From Adiantum capillus-veneris (taxonomy: Eukaryota; Streptophyta; Polypodiopsida; Polypodiales; Pteridaceae): a stretch of 64,000 bases of DNA. Both the position numbers and the translations under genes were made by a program. A model generated the notes under the pieces. That model saw only the letters and a list, made by a program, of their open reading frames with translations, was not told the origin of the DNA and made no database searches. The stretch covers positions 107,793,054 to 107,857,053 of the forward strand of contig CM043949.1 in the NCBI GenBank assembly GCA_014529385.2. The letters run 5' to 3'. Shown here piece after piece: positions 11,185-21,230 of this stretch. How positions within the stretch are numbered: position 1 is the stretch's first letter; each line of letters starts with the position of its first letter.

Positions 11185-11717
11185 CTAAGACATAGGTCTT
11201 ACGAATACCTGGATGACCAACACTGGACTATCATGACACTTAAATAATATTTGGCGCCTAGTATCTGAGTCCTTTGACACACAGACTCTACCCTTGTGGA
11301 GTAAGTAGACATCGTCAATGGAAAAATTATTCCATCCCTTAAGCTTGTCTGAGTAGGGGTGGAGCTCTGTGTGTTGGAATTTGTATCTGCACGTATAAAA
11401 ACATGTTGATCTGGCCGTACAGAGACATGTGAATGTGAGGAATTTCTTTTTAAGACTGCACTCCACACTTTAGCATATGATTGATCTTGTGCACACTTTC
11501 CACGTAATGACTCCAAAAATTCATTCTTTATTTCCGTGAAAGCAAGTGAATTAATCCGAGGCATCCTTCTTAGTGCAACTGCTACTACATTATATCGCCC
11601 CTTTCGATATCGCAGCTTACAATCATAATCTTGAAGGATCTCCGTCCATCTAGCTTTACGACCCTTCAAGTCCGCTTGAGTAGTAAACCATTTTACACTC
11701 TCATGGTCAAAAACCAC
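11185..11717 (-). pseudogene. RNase H end and integrase N-terminus (gypsy-2)
   Basis: The frame starting at 11717 shows VFDHESVKWF, the end of RNase H, then RKARWTEILQDYDCKLRYR and GRYNVVAVALRR, which correspond to the tether ending in DALSR. After a frameshift near 11390 another frame gives FSIDDVYLLHKGRVCVSKD, the usual approach to the integrase zinc finger (LLHKGRLCVP type). The catalytic core is absent and sequence beyond 11185 is not recognisable integrase. Confidence 0.7.
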
Positions 11718-11857
11718 TTTGAACTCGATACTAGATAAATAGTGTTGTCACTTTCGTTAAGCATGAACTATGACATAGAGCTCCCTCTCATAGACATAAT
11801 AATTCTTTTGAGCTCTATCCAACTTTTTACTTTCAAAGGCTATATAGTTCTTCCCTC

Positions 11858-12508
11858 TTAAAGAAGTATCGCACCAATTGCTTTAGCACTAGCATCAATC
11901 TCTACCATAAACGACTTAAGTGGGTCAATGATTGCTAGGGTGGAAGCAGTGGCTACAAGTACCTTGAGCTGTTCAAAACTGCGTTGTTGGGCTTCTTCCC
12001 AAGAAAAGGTCTTACCTTTTGCTTTAAGTTGATCTGTCATATGAACATCAATTTTGGCACAATCGCGGATATATTGTCCGTAAAATCCAGCCATGCCTAA
12101 GAAGATTTGAAGCTCCTCAACAGTGTTAGGATGTGGCCATCGAAGAATGGCAGCGACCTTGTCAATGTCCATCTTGATGCCATAATAAGAGATCACATGA
12201 CCGAGGTAATGTATCTTTGTTTTAAATAAATTGCACTTACTTGTCTTAGCACATAGGGTGTGAGTTCGTAGTTGTTCGAACACTAATCGTAACTGTTCTA
12301 TGTGTTCATCTTCAGTCTTACTGTAATTGAAAATTTCATTAAGAAAAAAGACATCAAAGTTTCTAAGATAAGGACGTAAGACACTATCCATGAGTGTCAT
12401 AAATGTAGCTGGAGTATTGGTTAAATTAAAAGGCATAACCAAAAATTCAAAATACCCGAACCGTGTTCTAAAGACAGTCTTAAAGATATCTTTCAAAAGG
12501 ATACACAC
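11858..12508 (-). pseudogene. Reverse transcriptase core (gypsy-2)
   Basis: Recognisable blocks are KTVFRTRFGYFEFLVMPF, LTNTPATFMTLMD, IHYLGHVISYYGIKMD, EELQIFLGMAGFYGQYIR and the RNase H start MVEIDASAKAIGAILL. The catalytic motif reads FFLNEIFNYS in place of the usual F(I/V)DDILIYS, so both aspartates are lost and the enzyme cannot work. Confidence 0.82.
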
Positions 12509-12636
12509 CTTGTGGTATCCTGAACGAAGATCTATCTTTATCTAGTATCTTGCCCCATGAAGTTGATCAAACAACTCATTCACTTGAGGTAGAGGATACT
12601 TGTTCTTGATGGTTATGCCGTTTAATCTGCGATAAT

Positions 12637-12831
12637 CTACACATATGCACATAGTATCACTTTCCTTTTTACCAATAGAATTGGCGATGTCCAAGGCAAA
12701 GTGCTAGGTCCAATAAAACCACGGATGAGGTAGTCATCCAAGTGACGCTCAACCTCCTTGGCCTCACTGATACGATAAGATGGTTTACTCACCGGTTTAG
12801 TACCTGGCAGGACATCTATGTCATGTTGCAC
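12637..12831 (-). pseudogene. Protease-RT linker and RT N-terminus (gypsy-2)
   Basis: The frame gives HDIDVLPGTKPVSKPSYRIS and [19 protein letters not shown] followed by SPILLVKRK, the standard entry into gypsy RT. The expected DYR(A/R)LN block follows at about 12600 in another frame. Confidence 0.75.
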
Positions 12832-12867
12832 ATCATGTGTAGGGAGTAAACCCAGCGGTAAATCACT

Positions 12868-13379
12868 TTACTCCATAATTAAGTGAGTCATCTTTTTCCG
12901 TACAAAAGGAGAGAGTAAACTAGAGTTATGTTGGGATGGAGAATCTTGTAATTTTTTTAATGTTTGTTTTACAACAATTGCACGTTGCTCAACATAATTA
13001 AAATTGAGAGAACTTTGCTCTTTAGAATTGTTAGCACTTTGCTTTTCATTAAAATTTATTGCACTTTGCATATCATAACTACAATCCACAACACTTTGCT
13101 CTTGAGAATTCAAAAGACTTGGAGACAAGCAGTAACACAAAAAGACTTCATCCATTAAATCTGCTTTCTGTAAAATAGAAAGCTCGGCCGTACATATAAG
13201 AGGCGTAGATGGTATTTTTTTCTCACCAGCAAGAGCACATGTTTACCATTGGCCATAAAGGATAAGAAGTTGTGTTTGTAACTAATGTGCAATGTATTTC
13301 CTAAACCATGCAGCCACTTTCGTCCTAAAACTACATCAGCACGATCTATGTTCATAACTTGAAAGTCAAGGGTCATCAT
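12868..13379 (-). pseudogene. Protease C-terminal region and spacer (gypsy-2)
   Basis: At 13379-13155 the frame reads LDFQVMNIDRADVVLGRKWL, matching the retropepsin block usually seen as DVILGMDWL. The segment 13155-12868 is a low-complexity spacer with repeated EQS/NFNEKQSANN-like units. The protease active-site aspartate segment is not present in readable form. Confidence 0.6.
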
Positions 13380-13741
13380 ATGATCTTGAACAATAAGTTT
13401 AATTCCTTGAACTATCGTGTCTCATACTTCTTTATCATTTTCACACATCTGTTCTACCACATATTTGTGGGAGCAGAAAATCTGTGTAAGCTTCAATTTC
13501 TTAACTAAACAATTTTGCTCCGGGTTGTAAAAGCTCTGGCTCTCTAAGTACCTTCCATGGTGTATAACGCTCTTTTCTACTCGCGCTCACATCTTTTGAT
13601 TGAAAATTTTGAGTTTTCGACTTGCCTCTTCTATCACTCAATTCATTGCGTCATTATGTCATTGTATTTAATGGTCTTTGCGTCATTGTCTACTCTATTC
13701 ATTCAATATTAAGTTTAAATATTCGTGTGTTTAATGCAGGT

Positions 13742-15051
13742 ATGGATGATGAGGAGTTTCTTTCTTCTTTGTCACCGCAGCAGAGACAGTGGTACGTGGA
13801 GCGTCATCGCTCTGGCGCATCATCGCGCGTTCCTACTCCATCCGCATCTCCCTCTCTTTCGGAGCATTCGGGGCGCTCCGAAGCTTCGGCGTCGACGAGA
13901 CGAGCTTCACACTCGTCTAGACACCGGCGCTCTAGTGGTGGCGGTGGCGGTTGTTGTGGGGATTCCGCCATCGATGCCTCCACACCGCCTCGTGTTCGAC
14001 GAGGCTCTTTACCCTCCCCTTCTTTGCCCGCCCCCACACCAGCCACATCATCGCCATCTGCGCCAGGTTTTGCACGGCTGACTGTTCCTAGAAGCTACAC
14101 ACCTCTACCTACTCCGCCAGGAGCCACCCCACTCGACACTCCTCGCTTCGGGGCCCAGACGCCGGTGGAGACACCTGACGTCCGTACTCCCATCGACACG
14201 CCGCTAGAGACCCCTGCCGGGACACCCAGGTTCACGCGTCACCGGCCAGAGGGCTTGCCTTACTCCGTCGACATCAGCGGCGGCATCATCATGGATGATG
14301 ACGGCAAGAAGGTGATCTCGCGCATGCGTGGTCTTTGCTCTCAGCTGTTTAGACACTACATACTAAACAAATGGAGTGAAGTACCAAGTGATTTAAAAAA
14401 CAGAGTCATTAGCATACTTCATGATGAGTTTCCCGTTCCAACACGGGATCAGCGCTTCAATGAAGACCTGATGAAGATTCGAATGTGCGAATACTGCAAA
14501 CACAAGCGTTCCGAAGTGCAAAAAGCAATCAAGAATGGGTGGAATAGGCCAGATTGGCTGGCCAAAGAAGATTGGAAGAATGCGAAGAAAGCAGCGCGCG
14601 AGAATCTCGACAAGTGGAAGCAACAGAAGGATGCAGCCAGAGCACGAGTAGAGGCAGGGAGCTCGCACCACTTGGGGAGCGGTGGATGGGCATCATTTGA
14701 GGCCGATTTTGTAAGTGTTTTCACATTGCTCTTTATGTTCGATAGTTTAGGGTTTATGAGTTTTTTAATTCTAACATAATGAAATCTTTGTATGTTTTGA
14801 CAGTGGTCGATGACAGGACGTGATCCCACACCGTACGAGCGCGAGTACGCAGGCAGGAAGGGCTTAAACGCCCTGATGGACATTCTCAGTTCTCGCGGCG
14901 GCATGGTTAGTATTAGGGTTTACTCTTTTTTATTTTTTGTATTGTTTTATAAATGTCGTTATATGTTTATACTTACTTAAAGCTGTCTTATTGTCTTTTT
15001 TTGCAGAATCCGACAGATACGCCGCTTGGACGCGATGAGACGTCTGACTAG
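13742..15051 (+). CDS. CACTA-associated plant transposase-like protein (Transposase_24/Ptta type), three exons
   Basis: Exons 13742-14710, 14804-14905 and 15007-15051 are each a whole number of codons and are separated by introns with GTAAGT..ACAG and GTTAGT..GCAG ends, giving an intact 371-residue protein starting MDDEEFLSSL. Residues 20-165 are Ser/Pro/Thr-rich low complexity with repeated TP motifs (ETPDVRTPIDTPLETPAGTP). Residues 180-310 hold a charged helical domain (RMRGLCSQLFRHYILNKWS, EVPSDLKNRVISILHDEF, NRPDWLAKEDWKNAKKAARE, SHHLGSGGWASFEADF) that resembles the plant CACTA accessory protein family. A 3' splice site just before the ATG (TTTAATGCAG|GT) suggests an intron in the 5' UTR. 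The GC-rich codon use is unlike its neighbours. It may be the DNA-binding TNP1-like partner of a CACTA transposase, or a domesticated copy. Confidence 0.72.
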
Positions 15052-15369
15052 ACGACGTCAGTTTAGCCGTAGCTAGATAGCATTAGTTTAGGGTTTCTCA
15101 TAGCTTATGTATCATGAGACAGATTTTATACGTCTTTTTGAACCATGTATATTATTACATTTGTCACCGCAGTTCCTTTTGCCAATCAATTCTTTATGCC
15201 TATGATGTTGTACAATTGTCATTATTACATTTGCCAATCAATTCATTTTGCCTATGATGTGTACAATTGTCAATTTTGCAAACAATGCGTCTTGTGGGTG
15301 ACTATTTTGGGTCTATTATCTACCCTTGCACTTTTTTTAAAAAGTGAATCAAGTACAATATGGTTGATG

Positions 15370-15398
15370 GGTGGCAGGGCATTCAATGCCCTGCCACC
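15370..15398. repeat. 29-bp near-perfect palindrome
   Basis: The arms GGTGGCAGGGCATT and its complement AATGCCCTGCCACC flank one central base. It lies between the gene and the CACTA subterminal repeats and could form a stem in DNA or RNA. Confidence 0.8.
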
Positions 15399-15410
15399 AA
15401 AAAAAAATTC

Positions 15411-15660
15411 TCTCGGGCGTCGCTATAAGCGTCATTATTTATGGCTCTGTAGCGTCGCTATGAGCGTCGCTATAGTCTTCTGTGTAAACGTCGCTATAAC
15501 CGTCGCTATATGCGTCGCTATGAGCGTCTCTATATAGAGACGCTCATAGCAACGCATATAGCGACGCATATAGCGACGCTTATAGCGACGCTCTCGTAGC
15601 GACGCTCTTAGCGACGCCGGGGGTTATAAAAACCCAATGTATTTCCGTCGCTAACAGCGT
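15411..15660. repeat. CACTA subterminal repeats with large central hairpin
   Basis: The unit CGTCGCTA(T) occurs repeatedly, in direct orientation left of about 15533 and inverted to its right. The centre 15519-15548 is a perfect 30-bp palindrome (half-site TATGAGCGTCTCTAT), and pairing continues outward for roughly 40 bases per arm with few mismatches. In CACTA elements such subterminal motifs bind the accessory protein and mark the ends for excision. Confidence 0.85.
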
Positions 15661-15675
15661 CACAAGAGCACACAA

Positions 15676-15687
15676 CCTCTTGTAGTG
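15676..15687 (-). other. CACTA terminal inverted repeat (right end)
   Basis: The plus strand ends CCTCTTGTAGTG; the minus strand reads CACTACAAGAGG. The flanking bases after 15687 are AAA; a three-base target duplication could not be checked because the left end is missing. Confidence 0.75.
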
Positions 15688-15991
15688 AAACACGTAGATA
15701 CATATACATACTAGTAGACCTAAGTAGAGACTAGTAGTGCCAAAGGTCAATTGTACCTCTTTAGATATCATCACAGTCTCAACCGTGGTAAAACCAAAGG
15801 TATATTGTGATAATCCATTCATGAGTGAATCAATGACCGCAACGCCACTATTAAAAAAGGACTATACCCAAGAGGAAGCGTCTAACCTTCGGGTACTATG
15901 CTCCCGTACTTAGTGCCTACATACATGCATAAACAAATATATATGTACACACAAATATATATACATATACGTAATGTAGCCATCGTTTTGA

Positions 15992-16407
15992 GTAGAGATA
16001 AAGAGTTATGGTTGTAAATGTAGCCATTGTTTTGTGTTGTGTGCAGTGCGAGAGTGCTAGTGCTTCTGTAGAATGCTATGAAGAAGACCTTCTTTATTGT
16101 GCTTCTTGCGCAACATCTCTTCACAACAGCTCCTTGTTCGAGGGATTACTTTGCCTCCATTCTGAGGTACGATATCGTTAAAAGCTGTCTAACCTAATGC
16201 CTATTTGGTGGAGAGAAAGAGATAGGAAGAGAGATAGAAAGAAAGATAGAGAAATTAAGGAGAAGAGAGTAGAAAGTAATTTCCAAGGGTCTGTCGATGT
16301 CACGTAAAGAAGGTCTTTTTCATAGCACTCTATAGAAGCACGAGCATACCCGCAGTATGCACACCACAAAATGGTTGCTCCGCCTACAACCATTGCTCTT
16401 TATCTTC
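15992..16407. mobile_element. Small inverted-repeat element (MITE-like), about 416 bp
   Basis: The left arm (about 15992-16100) and right arm (about 16302-16407) are inverted copies: AGTGCTAGTGCTTCTGTAGA on the left pairs with TCTATAGAAGCACGAGCA on the right, and AAGAAGACCTTCTTTA with TAAAGAAGGTCTTTTT. The 200-bp centre has no open frame of note. No transposase is present, so it would be non-autonomous. Its right arm fades into a CT tract. Confidence 0.6.
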
Positions 16408-16437
16408 CTCTCTCTACCTATCTCTTTATGCCAATGG

Positions 16438-16556
16438 ATATCTCTATTTCTCTCTTTCCCTCTCCCTTTCTCTTTTCCTATCTCTCTTTCTCTCTCTCTC
16501 TCTCTTTCTCCCTCCCCCTCTCTCTATTCTCTCCCTCTCCCTCCTCTCTTTCTGTC

Positions 16557-16600
<44 letters not shown>
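16438..16600. repeat. CT-rich microsatellite upstream of the LINE
   Basis: Imperfect CT repeats become a pure (CT)n run at about 16560-16598. Ser/Leu frames across it are artefacts. A (CA)n of about eight units follows at 16618-16634. Confidence 0.9.
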
Positions 16601-16856
16601 CCAAAGCGGCGAGCTCTCACACACACACACACAGCCGTTTTTTGACCTAGTAGACAGCAGTTCACTCTTTTGACCATAACTTGCTCATCCGAACTCCGAT
16701 TTAGGTGATCTATAGCCTCAATCGAAGAGCACGAAGCCCTCTACGCATTGATGTAAAGACAGAATTTTTCTGTGTAATGGAAGGCTTTGCTGTAATAGCA
16801 TCTCAGAACTGAAAAAACTGTCAAAACTTTGCGTTTTTGTTGCCGACTTGAAGGCA

Positions 16857-17789
16857 ATGTCAGACAAAACTCGCAAGGGTGGAAAAGCCACACTCGCCAT
16901 GGAGAATGATGCAAAATCTCCAAGGAATTTGGATGCTAATCCAACCACATCGTCTACAACAACGGAAGCAATGATCATGGCTTACTTGATCTCGTTACAA
17001 GAAACCGTCAACAAGCAAGGTGAAGAGTTGCGCGCACTTGCAATGGAAAATGGTACTTTAAGAGTTCTCGTTGTGGAGAATGAGCACCTCAAGAAGGTTC
17101 TTGAAATGCAAACAACGCGCTTGATGCATCTTGAGAATGAAGTTCAAGAATGTAAACGCTCTCTTGTGGACATGAATGTAGTGAAAGAGCGCTTGAGCAA
17201 AGTTGAGAGTGATCATGTATTGAAAGAGGAAACGATAGATACAATACGACATGATGTATGTGAGATGAGAAATGCATCCAAATCATGGGCTGATATATGT
17301 AAGGATAATGTGGTTTCTACATCTCCTATCACGCAAGCCGTTGTCCAAGCAAAGAATGTAGAGAATGTGGACACTCAAGAATTGCAAGAACGACAAAAAC
17401 GCTCAAAGAACATCGTCATTCGTGGAATCAAGGAGGAAAGCATGGAAACACCCCAATCTCTTGCGGTTGCTATTGAAGAGTTTTTTGCTACACACTTTGG
17501 CATGTCAGGAATCATGGCTTATGGTGCACATCGAGTTGGAAAACAAGGAGTCCCTCGCTCGGGAGAAAGACCTATTGTATGTACCATGGCTGATGAGGTA
17601 AAGAGAAAGATCATCCTTGACAATGGTTGGATCTACCTCAAAGGAACGGGTTGTAATGTATATGAGGATCGCACTCTTATGCAACAAAATGTACGTCGCA
17701 AAGCATACGAGGAAAGAAGCAAGAAGGTTAAGGTATCATCTCAAGAAGAAAAGGCACTTGAGGAGGATGCAAGTCCACCCAACAAATAG
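16857..17789 (+). CDS. LINE ORF1 protein (RNA-binding, coiled coil plus RRM-like)
   Basis: The 310-residue frame begins at ATG 16857 (MSDKTRKGG). Residues 45-145 form a long heptad-rich region (VLVVENEHLKKVLEMQ, RLMHLENEVQECKRSL) that predicts a coiled coil for trimer or oligomer formation. From about residue 182 (RSKNIVIRGIKEESME) to 270 the pattern is that of an RRM-like fold, with RNP2-like NIVIRGI and RPIVCTMADEVKRKIIL. ORF1 proteins of this type coat LINE RNA and chaperone nucleic acids. No frame lesion is visible. The stop at 17787 is six bases upstream of the ORF2 ATG, so ORF2 may be translated by re-initiation. Confidence 0.8.
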   Translation: MSDKTRKGGKATLAMENDAKSPRNLDANPTTSSTTTEAMIMAYLISLQETVNKQGEELRALAMENGTLRVLVVENEHLKKVLEMQTTRLMHLENEVQECKRSLVDMNVVKERLSKVESDHVLKEETIDTIRHDVCEMRNASKSWADICKDNVVSTSPITQAVVQAKNVENVDTQELQERQKRSKNIVIRGIKEESMETPQSLAVAIEEFFATHFGMSGIMAYGAHRVGKQGVPRSGERPIVCTMADEVKRKIILDNGWIYLKGTGCNVYEDRTLMQQNVRRKAYEERSKKVKVSSQEEKALEEDASPPNK

Positions 17790-17795
17790 GGACAC

Positions 17796-20700
17796 ATGAT
17801 CTATGAGACCAACTCACGCTTGCGAATAAGCTTTTGGAATTGTAACGGGTATCCATGGAATGCAGGAATTGGCATTGATGAGCTTACCAATGACTCCGAT
17901 GTGATACTTCTTGTCGAAACATGGGAGCATGATGCGCAACGAATTCTTGGATTTGACAAATACGATGTACATTCTTTGATGTGGGCCAAAAATGCAAAGC
18001 AACGAAGAGGCCAAGGAGGCATAGCATGTATGACCAAAAAGGGTTTGAAAGATGTTTCCATTGTCAAAGAAGATAAGTATAAACGCTACTTATGGCTGAA
18101 AATCAGCCCACCAAATGGTCAAGTCATGTTTGTGGCCGGCTGTTACATTCCTCACTATGACTCCAACTTTTATGCTCGCTTGAATATGGATAGAGATCAG
18201 CCCTTTGTTGAACTAGAGGAAGACATTGCTTATTACAAGGATCAAGGTGAAGTCATTGTTTTTGGAGACATGAATGCTCGCACAAATATGTTACAACACG
18301 ACACACAACAAGTCGACATGCCGCATGTATCAAGAAGAGTGGATGACTCATACATGTATAATCGAAGTTCTAATGATGCAAAAGAAGTGGATCACTATGG
18401 AAAGTCACTTCTACATATGTGCAATAGTACCGGAATGCTCATTGCAAATGGTGTATCTCTATGGCAAGGCACCAATGACTTTACATGTAGAAAGCACAAT
18501 GGTGCTAGCGTGATTGACTATATGTTGTTCTTAGAAGCCACTCTAGAATGCATACAAAGCTTTACACTTGGTGAATGGAATCCGGAATCGGATCATAGGA
18601 TGTTATGTATTGACCTCAAGTGTGGTAAACGGCCCGAGCATGTAGCCTCCAATCATGATGTGAATCATTTGTACCTACGTCTAGACTTCAAACGAGCACT
18701 TATATATGCTGATATGGTGGACCAAATGTTAAACATGATAGAGCATCAAGGGAGCCCAACATTAGAATGCAAGTGGAAAGTTTTCAAAGAAGTAATTTTC
18801 TCTTGTGCGAAGGAATGCTTTTCGACGAAACACATGTCTTGCAAAAGGTCTAAGAAGGGTAGCACCAAGAAGAAATGGTTTGACATGGAATGTAGTCAAG
18901 CCCGAAAACACTTGCTAAGATTGGATGCAATCAAAGACAAGGAAGTTTACTTGGAATGTTCACACACATACAAAGCACTTGTTCAAAAGAAGAGGAGAAG
19001 GTGGGAAGTCGAAAAACAACTTCTTTTAGCACAAGAGAAAGCACATGCATGTGGCAAGTTTTGGCAAAATCTAAAAGGCAAGCGCGTTGAGAGCTTTGGT
19101 GACTTGACTCTTGAGGATATGTATATGCATTGTAAGAACCTCTATGAGCAACCCAATGTTGATAAGATGGAGGGTTGTAGCTCCCTTCCATTTATGTCTC
19201 CCTTCTTTACCATTGAAGATGTATGCCGCGCGCTTGAGAAACTTGCTACTCGCAAGGCAGGTGACCTTCAAGGTGTCAAGGCTGAAATGATTAAATGGAC
19301 AAGCAAGAAAACACGATATTGGATATGCGATATGTTTAACCTTGCACTTCAGTATGGCATGCCTCATGATTGGAGTGCAAATTGGATCAAACCTTTGCAC
19401 AAAGGAGGAGATGTAAACAATGTGAACAACTATCGCACTATAATGGTTGGTTCTTTGATGGCAAAGTTATTTGGATGTATCATGGAGATGAAGATAAGTG
19501 AATGGGCTGAAAAGAATGGCAAACGTGCGCTTGGCCAAGCAGGTTTTCGAAAGCATCATAGCACTATTGATCACCTTGTCACTCTTCGAGTTCTTATGGA
19601 AGCGTCTCGATTGAAAGGAAAAAAGTTGTATTGTTGCTTTGTGGATTTCAAGAAAGCTTTTGACATGGTACCGCGAGGAAATCTTTGGAGACGTATGCAA
19701 AGCCTTCAAGTGCCGAGAGAATTTATGCATGCAGTCTTTCGCATCTACCAAAAAGTGATATGTCGATTACGTATGGGAGATGGAATTTCAGAATTTTTTG
19801 CAAGCACTATTGGTGTCAAACAAGGATGCCCACTTTCCCCAACCCTCTTTGGGCTACTCATTGATGAATTGGAATACATGGTTCTTGATTTTATGCAGCA
19901 AGAAGGCATAGAAGAGGTTAAGATTGGAAATGCGGTGATCATGCTTTTGCTTTATGCCGATGATGTTGTGCTCTTGGCACATACCTTAGAAGATGCACAA
20001 AAGCTTATGAGTGTCTTGGAACGCTTTTGCCTACATAGCGGGCTGATCGTGAATGGATCCAAAACCAAGGTTATGCTTGTAAAGACCCTCAATGACGAAA
20101 ATCCATGCATTGTATACAACAATGAGAAACTTGAAGTGGTAGATCACTTCAAGTACCTTGGCCTTGAGGTTCCATCCAATCATAAATGGAAGGATTGTGC
20201 AATGCGTCGCTTGGAAGCCGGAAAGAGGGCTTATTATGCATTTGAGAACATGTGCAATGCAGGAGAGATCAAGTGTTGGGCTCTCAAAAAGTACCTCTTT
20301 GACACATTGGTGACACCGGTGCTTCTTTATGGAGTGGAGGTGTGGGGTGGAAGCATCGGGAAGTCTACTTGGAAAGAGTTTGAGAATGTCCAAAAGCGTT
20401 TTCTCACCAACTTTCTCCAAGTCAAGACACAAACACCCTACATGCTCTTACTTCTTGAGTCCGGATCGCTTCCCATTGAGGTCTTGGGCATGGAAAGGGT
20501 TGTGGAGTACATGCGTAAGACACAACGTAGCCCTTTGCATCGACTTCCTAGAATCACATATGAAGCAAGTCAAAAGGTTCAAAAGACATGCAAGAGCAAA
20601 ATACTAAGTTCGGGGTGGATGCTTGATATCAAGAAATGGTTTGGAAGATGGGATGCATGTCACTTGGTCAAGGATGCGTCGATCGACTCCCAAGTTAATG

Positions 20701-21176
20701 AGGCCTTCTTACAACGCCAATGTATCATGGCTTGGGAGAAATCCGGAGGTTCTCGCTTCAGCCATTACACCACACACGTTGCCCCAAACTACAAATCTCT
20801 CTTCTTCTCGGAACGAGGTAACCGAACCCATTCCTACATCCTTGAGCCCATCCCGTTGAGTGCGATCCGCACCATTGCCTCCATTCGTCTTAGCTCCCAT
20901 TCTCTACGCTGCGAGATAGGACGTTGGGGCACTGGCGAGGAGTGTCATCGACTTTGCACCTTATGCCCTCGTCAAGTGCGAGAGAGTGAGTACCACACAC
21001 TACTTGAGTGCTCAGCTTTTGACCACATTAGGTCCTCTTTTCCCCATATATTCAGCCATGAGCTCTCCCTACATACCTTCCTCTCCCAACCACGATGTGG
21101 ACTCTCTATTGCGATGCTCATTTCAGCCATTTTTGAGCATCGAGAGTCACTTATGAACTCCACTCACACCACGTGA
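17796..21176 (+). CDS. LINE ORF2 protein: endonuclease, reverse transcriptase, zinc knuckle
   Basis: The 1,126-residue frame is uninterrupted. Residues 8-270 are an APE-type endonuclease: ISFWNCNG, VETWEHD, FGDMNARTN (about residue 158) and ESDHRMLCIDL (about 265), the residues for metal binding and phosphate cleavage. Reverse transcriptase spans about 440-760 with NNYRTIMVGSLMAKLF, QAGFRKHHSTIDH, FVDFKKAFDMVPRGNLW, KQGCPLSPTLFGLLIDE and the catalytic LLYADDVVLLA at 720-723. The C-terminus has a CCHC motif LCTLCPRQVRESEYHTLLEC near 1054. It nicks target DNA and primes cDNA synthesis there. No missing key residue is seen, so it could be recently active. Confidence 0.9.
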   Translation: MIYETNSRLRISFWNCNGYPWNAGIGIDELTNDSDVILLVETWEHDAQRILGFDKYDVHSLMWAKNAKQRRGQGGIACMTKKGLKDVSIVKEDKYKRYLWLKISPPNGQVMFVAGCYIPHYDSNFYARLNMDRDQPFVELEEDIAYYKDQGEVIVFGDMNARTNMLQHDTQQVDMPHVSRRVDDSYMYNRSSNDAKEVDHYGKSLLHMCNSTGMLIANGVSLWQGTNDFTCRKHNGASVIDYMLFLEATLECIQSFTLGEWNPESDHRMLCIDLKCGKRPEHVASNHDVNHLYLRLDFKRALIYADMVDQMLNMIEHQGSPTLECKWKVFKEVIFSCAKECFSTKHMSCKRSKKGSTKKKWFDMECSQARKHLLRLDAIKDKEVYLECSHTYKALVQKKRRRWEVEKQLLLAQEKAHACGKFWQNLKGKRVESFGDLTLEDMYMHCKNLYEQPNVDKMEGCSSLPFMSPFFTIEDVCRALEKLATRKAGDLQGVKAEMIKWTSKKTRYWICDMFNLALQYGMPHDWSANWIKPLHKGGDVNNVNNYRTIMVGSLMAKLFGCIMEMKISEWAEKNGKRALGQAGFRKHHSTIDHLVTLRVLMEASRLKGKKLYCCFVDFKKAFDMVPRGNLWRRMQSLQVPREFMHAVFRIYQKVICRLRMGDGISEFFASTIGVKQGCPLSPTLFGLLIDELEYMVLDFMQQEGIEEVKIGNAVIMLLLYADDVVLLAHTLEDAQKLMSVLERFCLHSGLIVNGSKTKVMLVKTLNDENPCIVYNNEKLEVVDHFKYLGLEVPSNHKWKDCAMRRLEAGKRAYYAFENMCNAGEIKCWALKKYLFDTLVTPVLLYGVEVWGGSIGKSTWKEFENVQKRFLTNFLQVKTQTPYMLLLLESGSLPIEVLGMERVVEYMRKTQRSPLHRLPRITYEASQKVQKTCKSKILSSGWMLDIKKWFGRWDACHLVKDASIDSQVNEAFLQRQCIMAWEKSGGSRFSHYTTHVAPNYKSLFFSERGNRTHSYILEPIPLSAIRTIASIRLSSHSLRCEIGRWGTGEECHRLCTLCPRQVRESEYHTLLECSAFDHIRSSFPHIFSHELSLHTFLSQPRCGLSIAMLISAIFEHRESLMNSTHTT

Positions 21177-21230
21177 CATGTTCATTTGGTCCCATAGGTC
21201 ATATTTGACCTCCCAGGACGATAATAGAAC

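Larger units (their letters stand above)
11105..13580 (-). mobile_element. Second Ty3/gypsy copy (gypsy-2), strongly decayed
   Basis: Minus-strand remnants appear in the order protease (13379-13155), RT N-terminus (12831-12637), RT/RNase H (12508-11858), RNase H end and integrase N-terminus (11717-11185). Gag, the integrase core and both LTRs are not found. The RT differs clearly from gypsy-1, so this is another lineage. Confidence 0.8.
13600..15687 (+). mobile_element. CACTA (En/Spm) element, 3' portion with intact accessory gene
   Basis: The right end is well defined: subterminal CGTCGCTA repeats in both orientations (15411-15660) followed by CCTCTTGTAGTG ending at 15687, that is CACTACAAGAGG on the minus strand, the canonical start of plant CACTA elements. 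The matching left terminus and a TNP2 gene were not found; the left side runs into gypsy-2. The element is therefore 5'-truncated or interrupted. The left coordinate is approximate. Confidence 0.7.

Noticed and set aside
17796-21176. Reading the LINE ORF2 as a host nuclease or group II intron maturase
   Set aside because: APE-type endonuclease followed by a YADD RT and CCHC, with an ORF1 next to it, fits a LINE.
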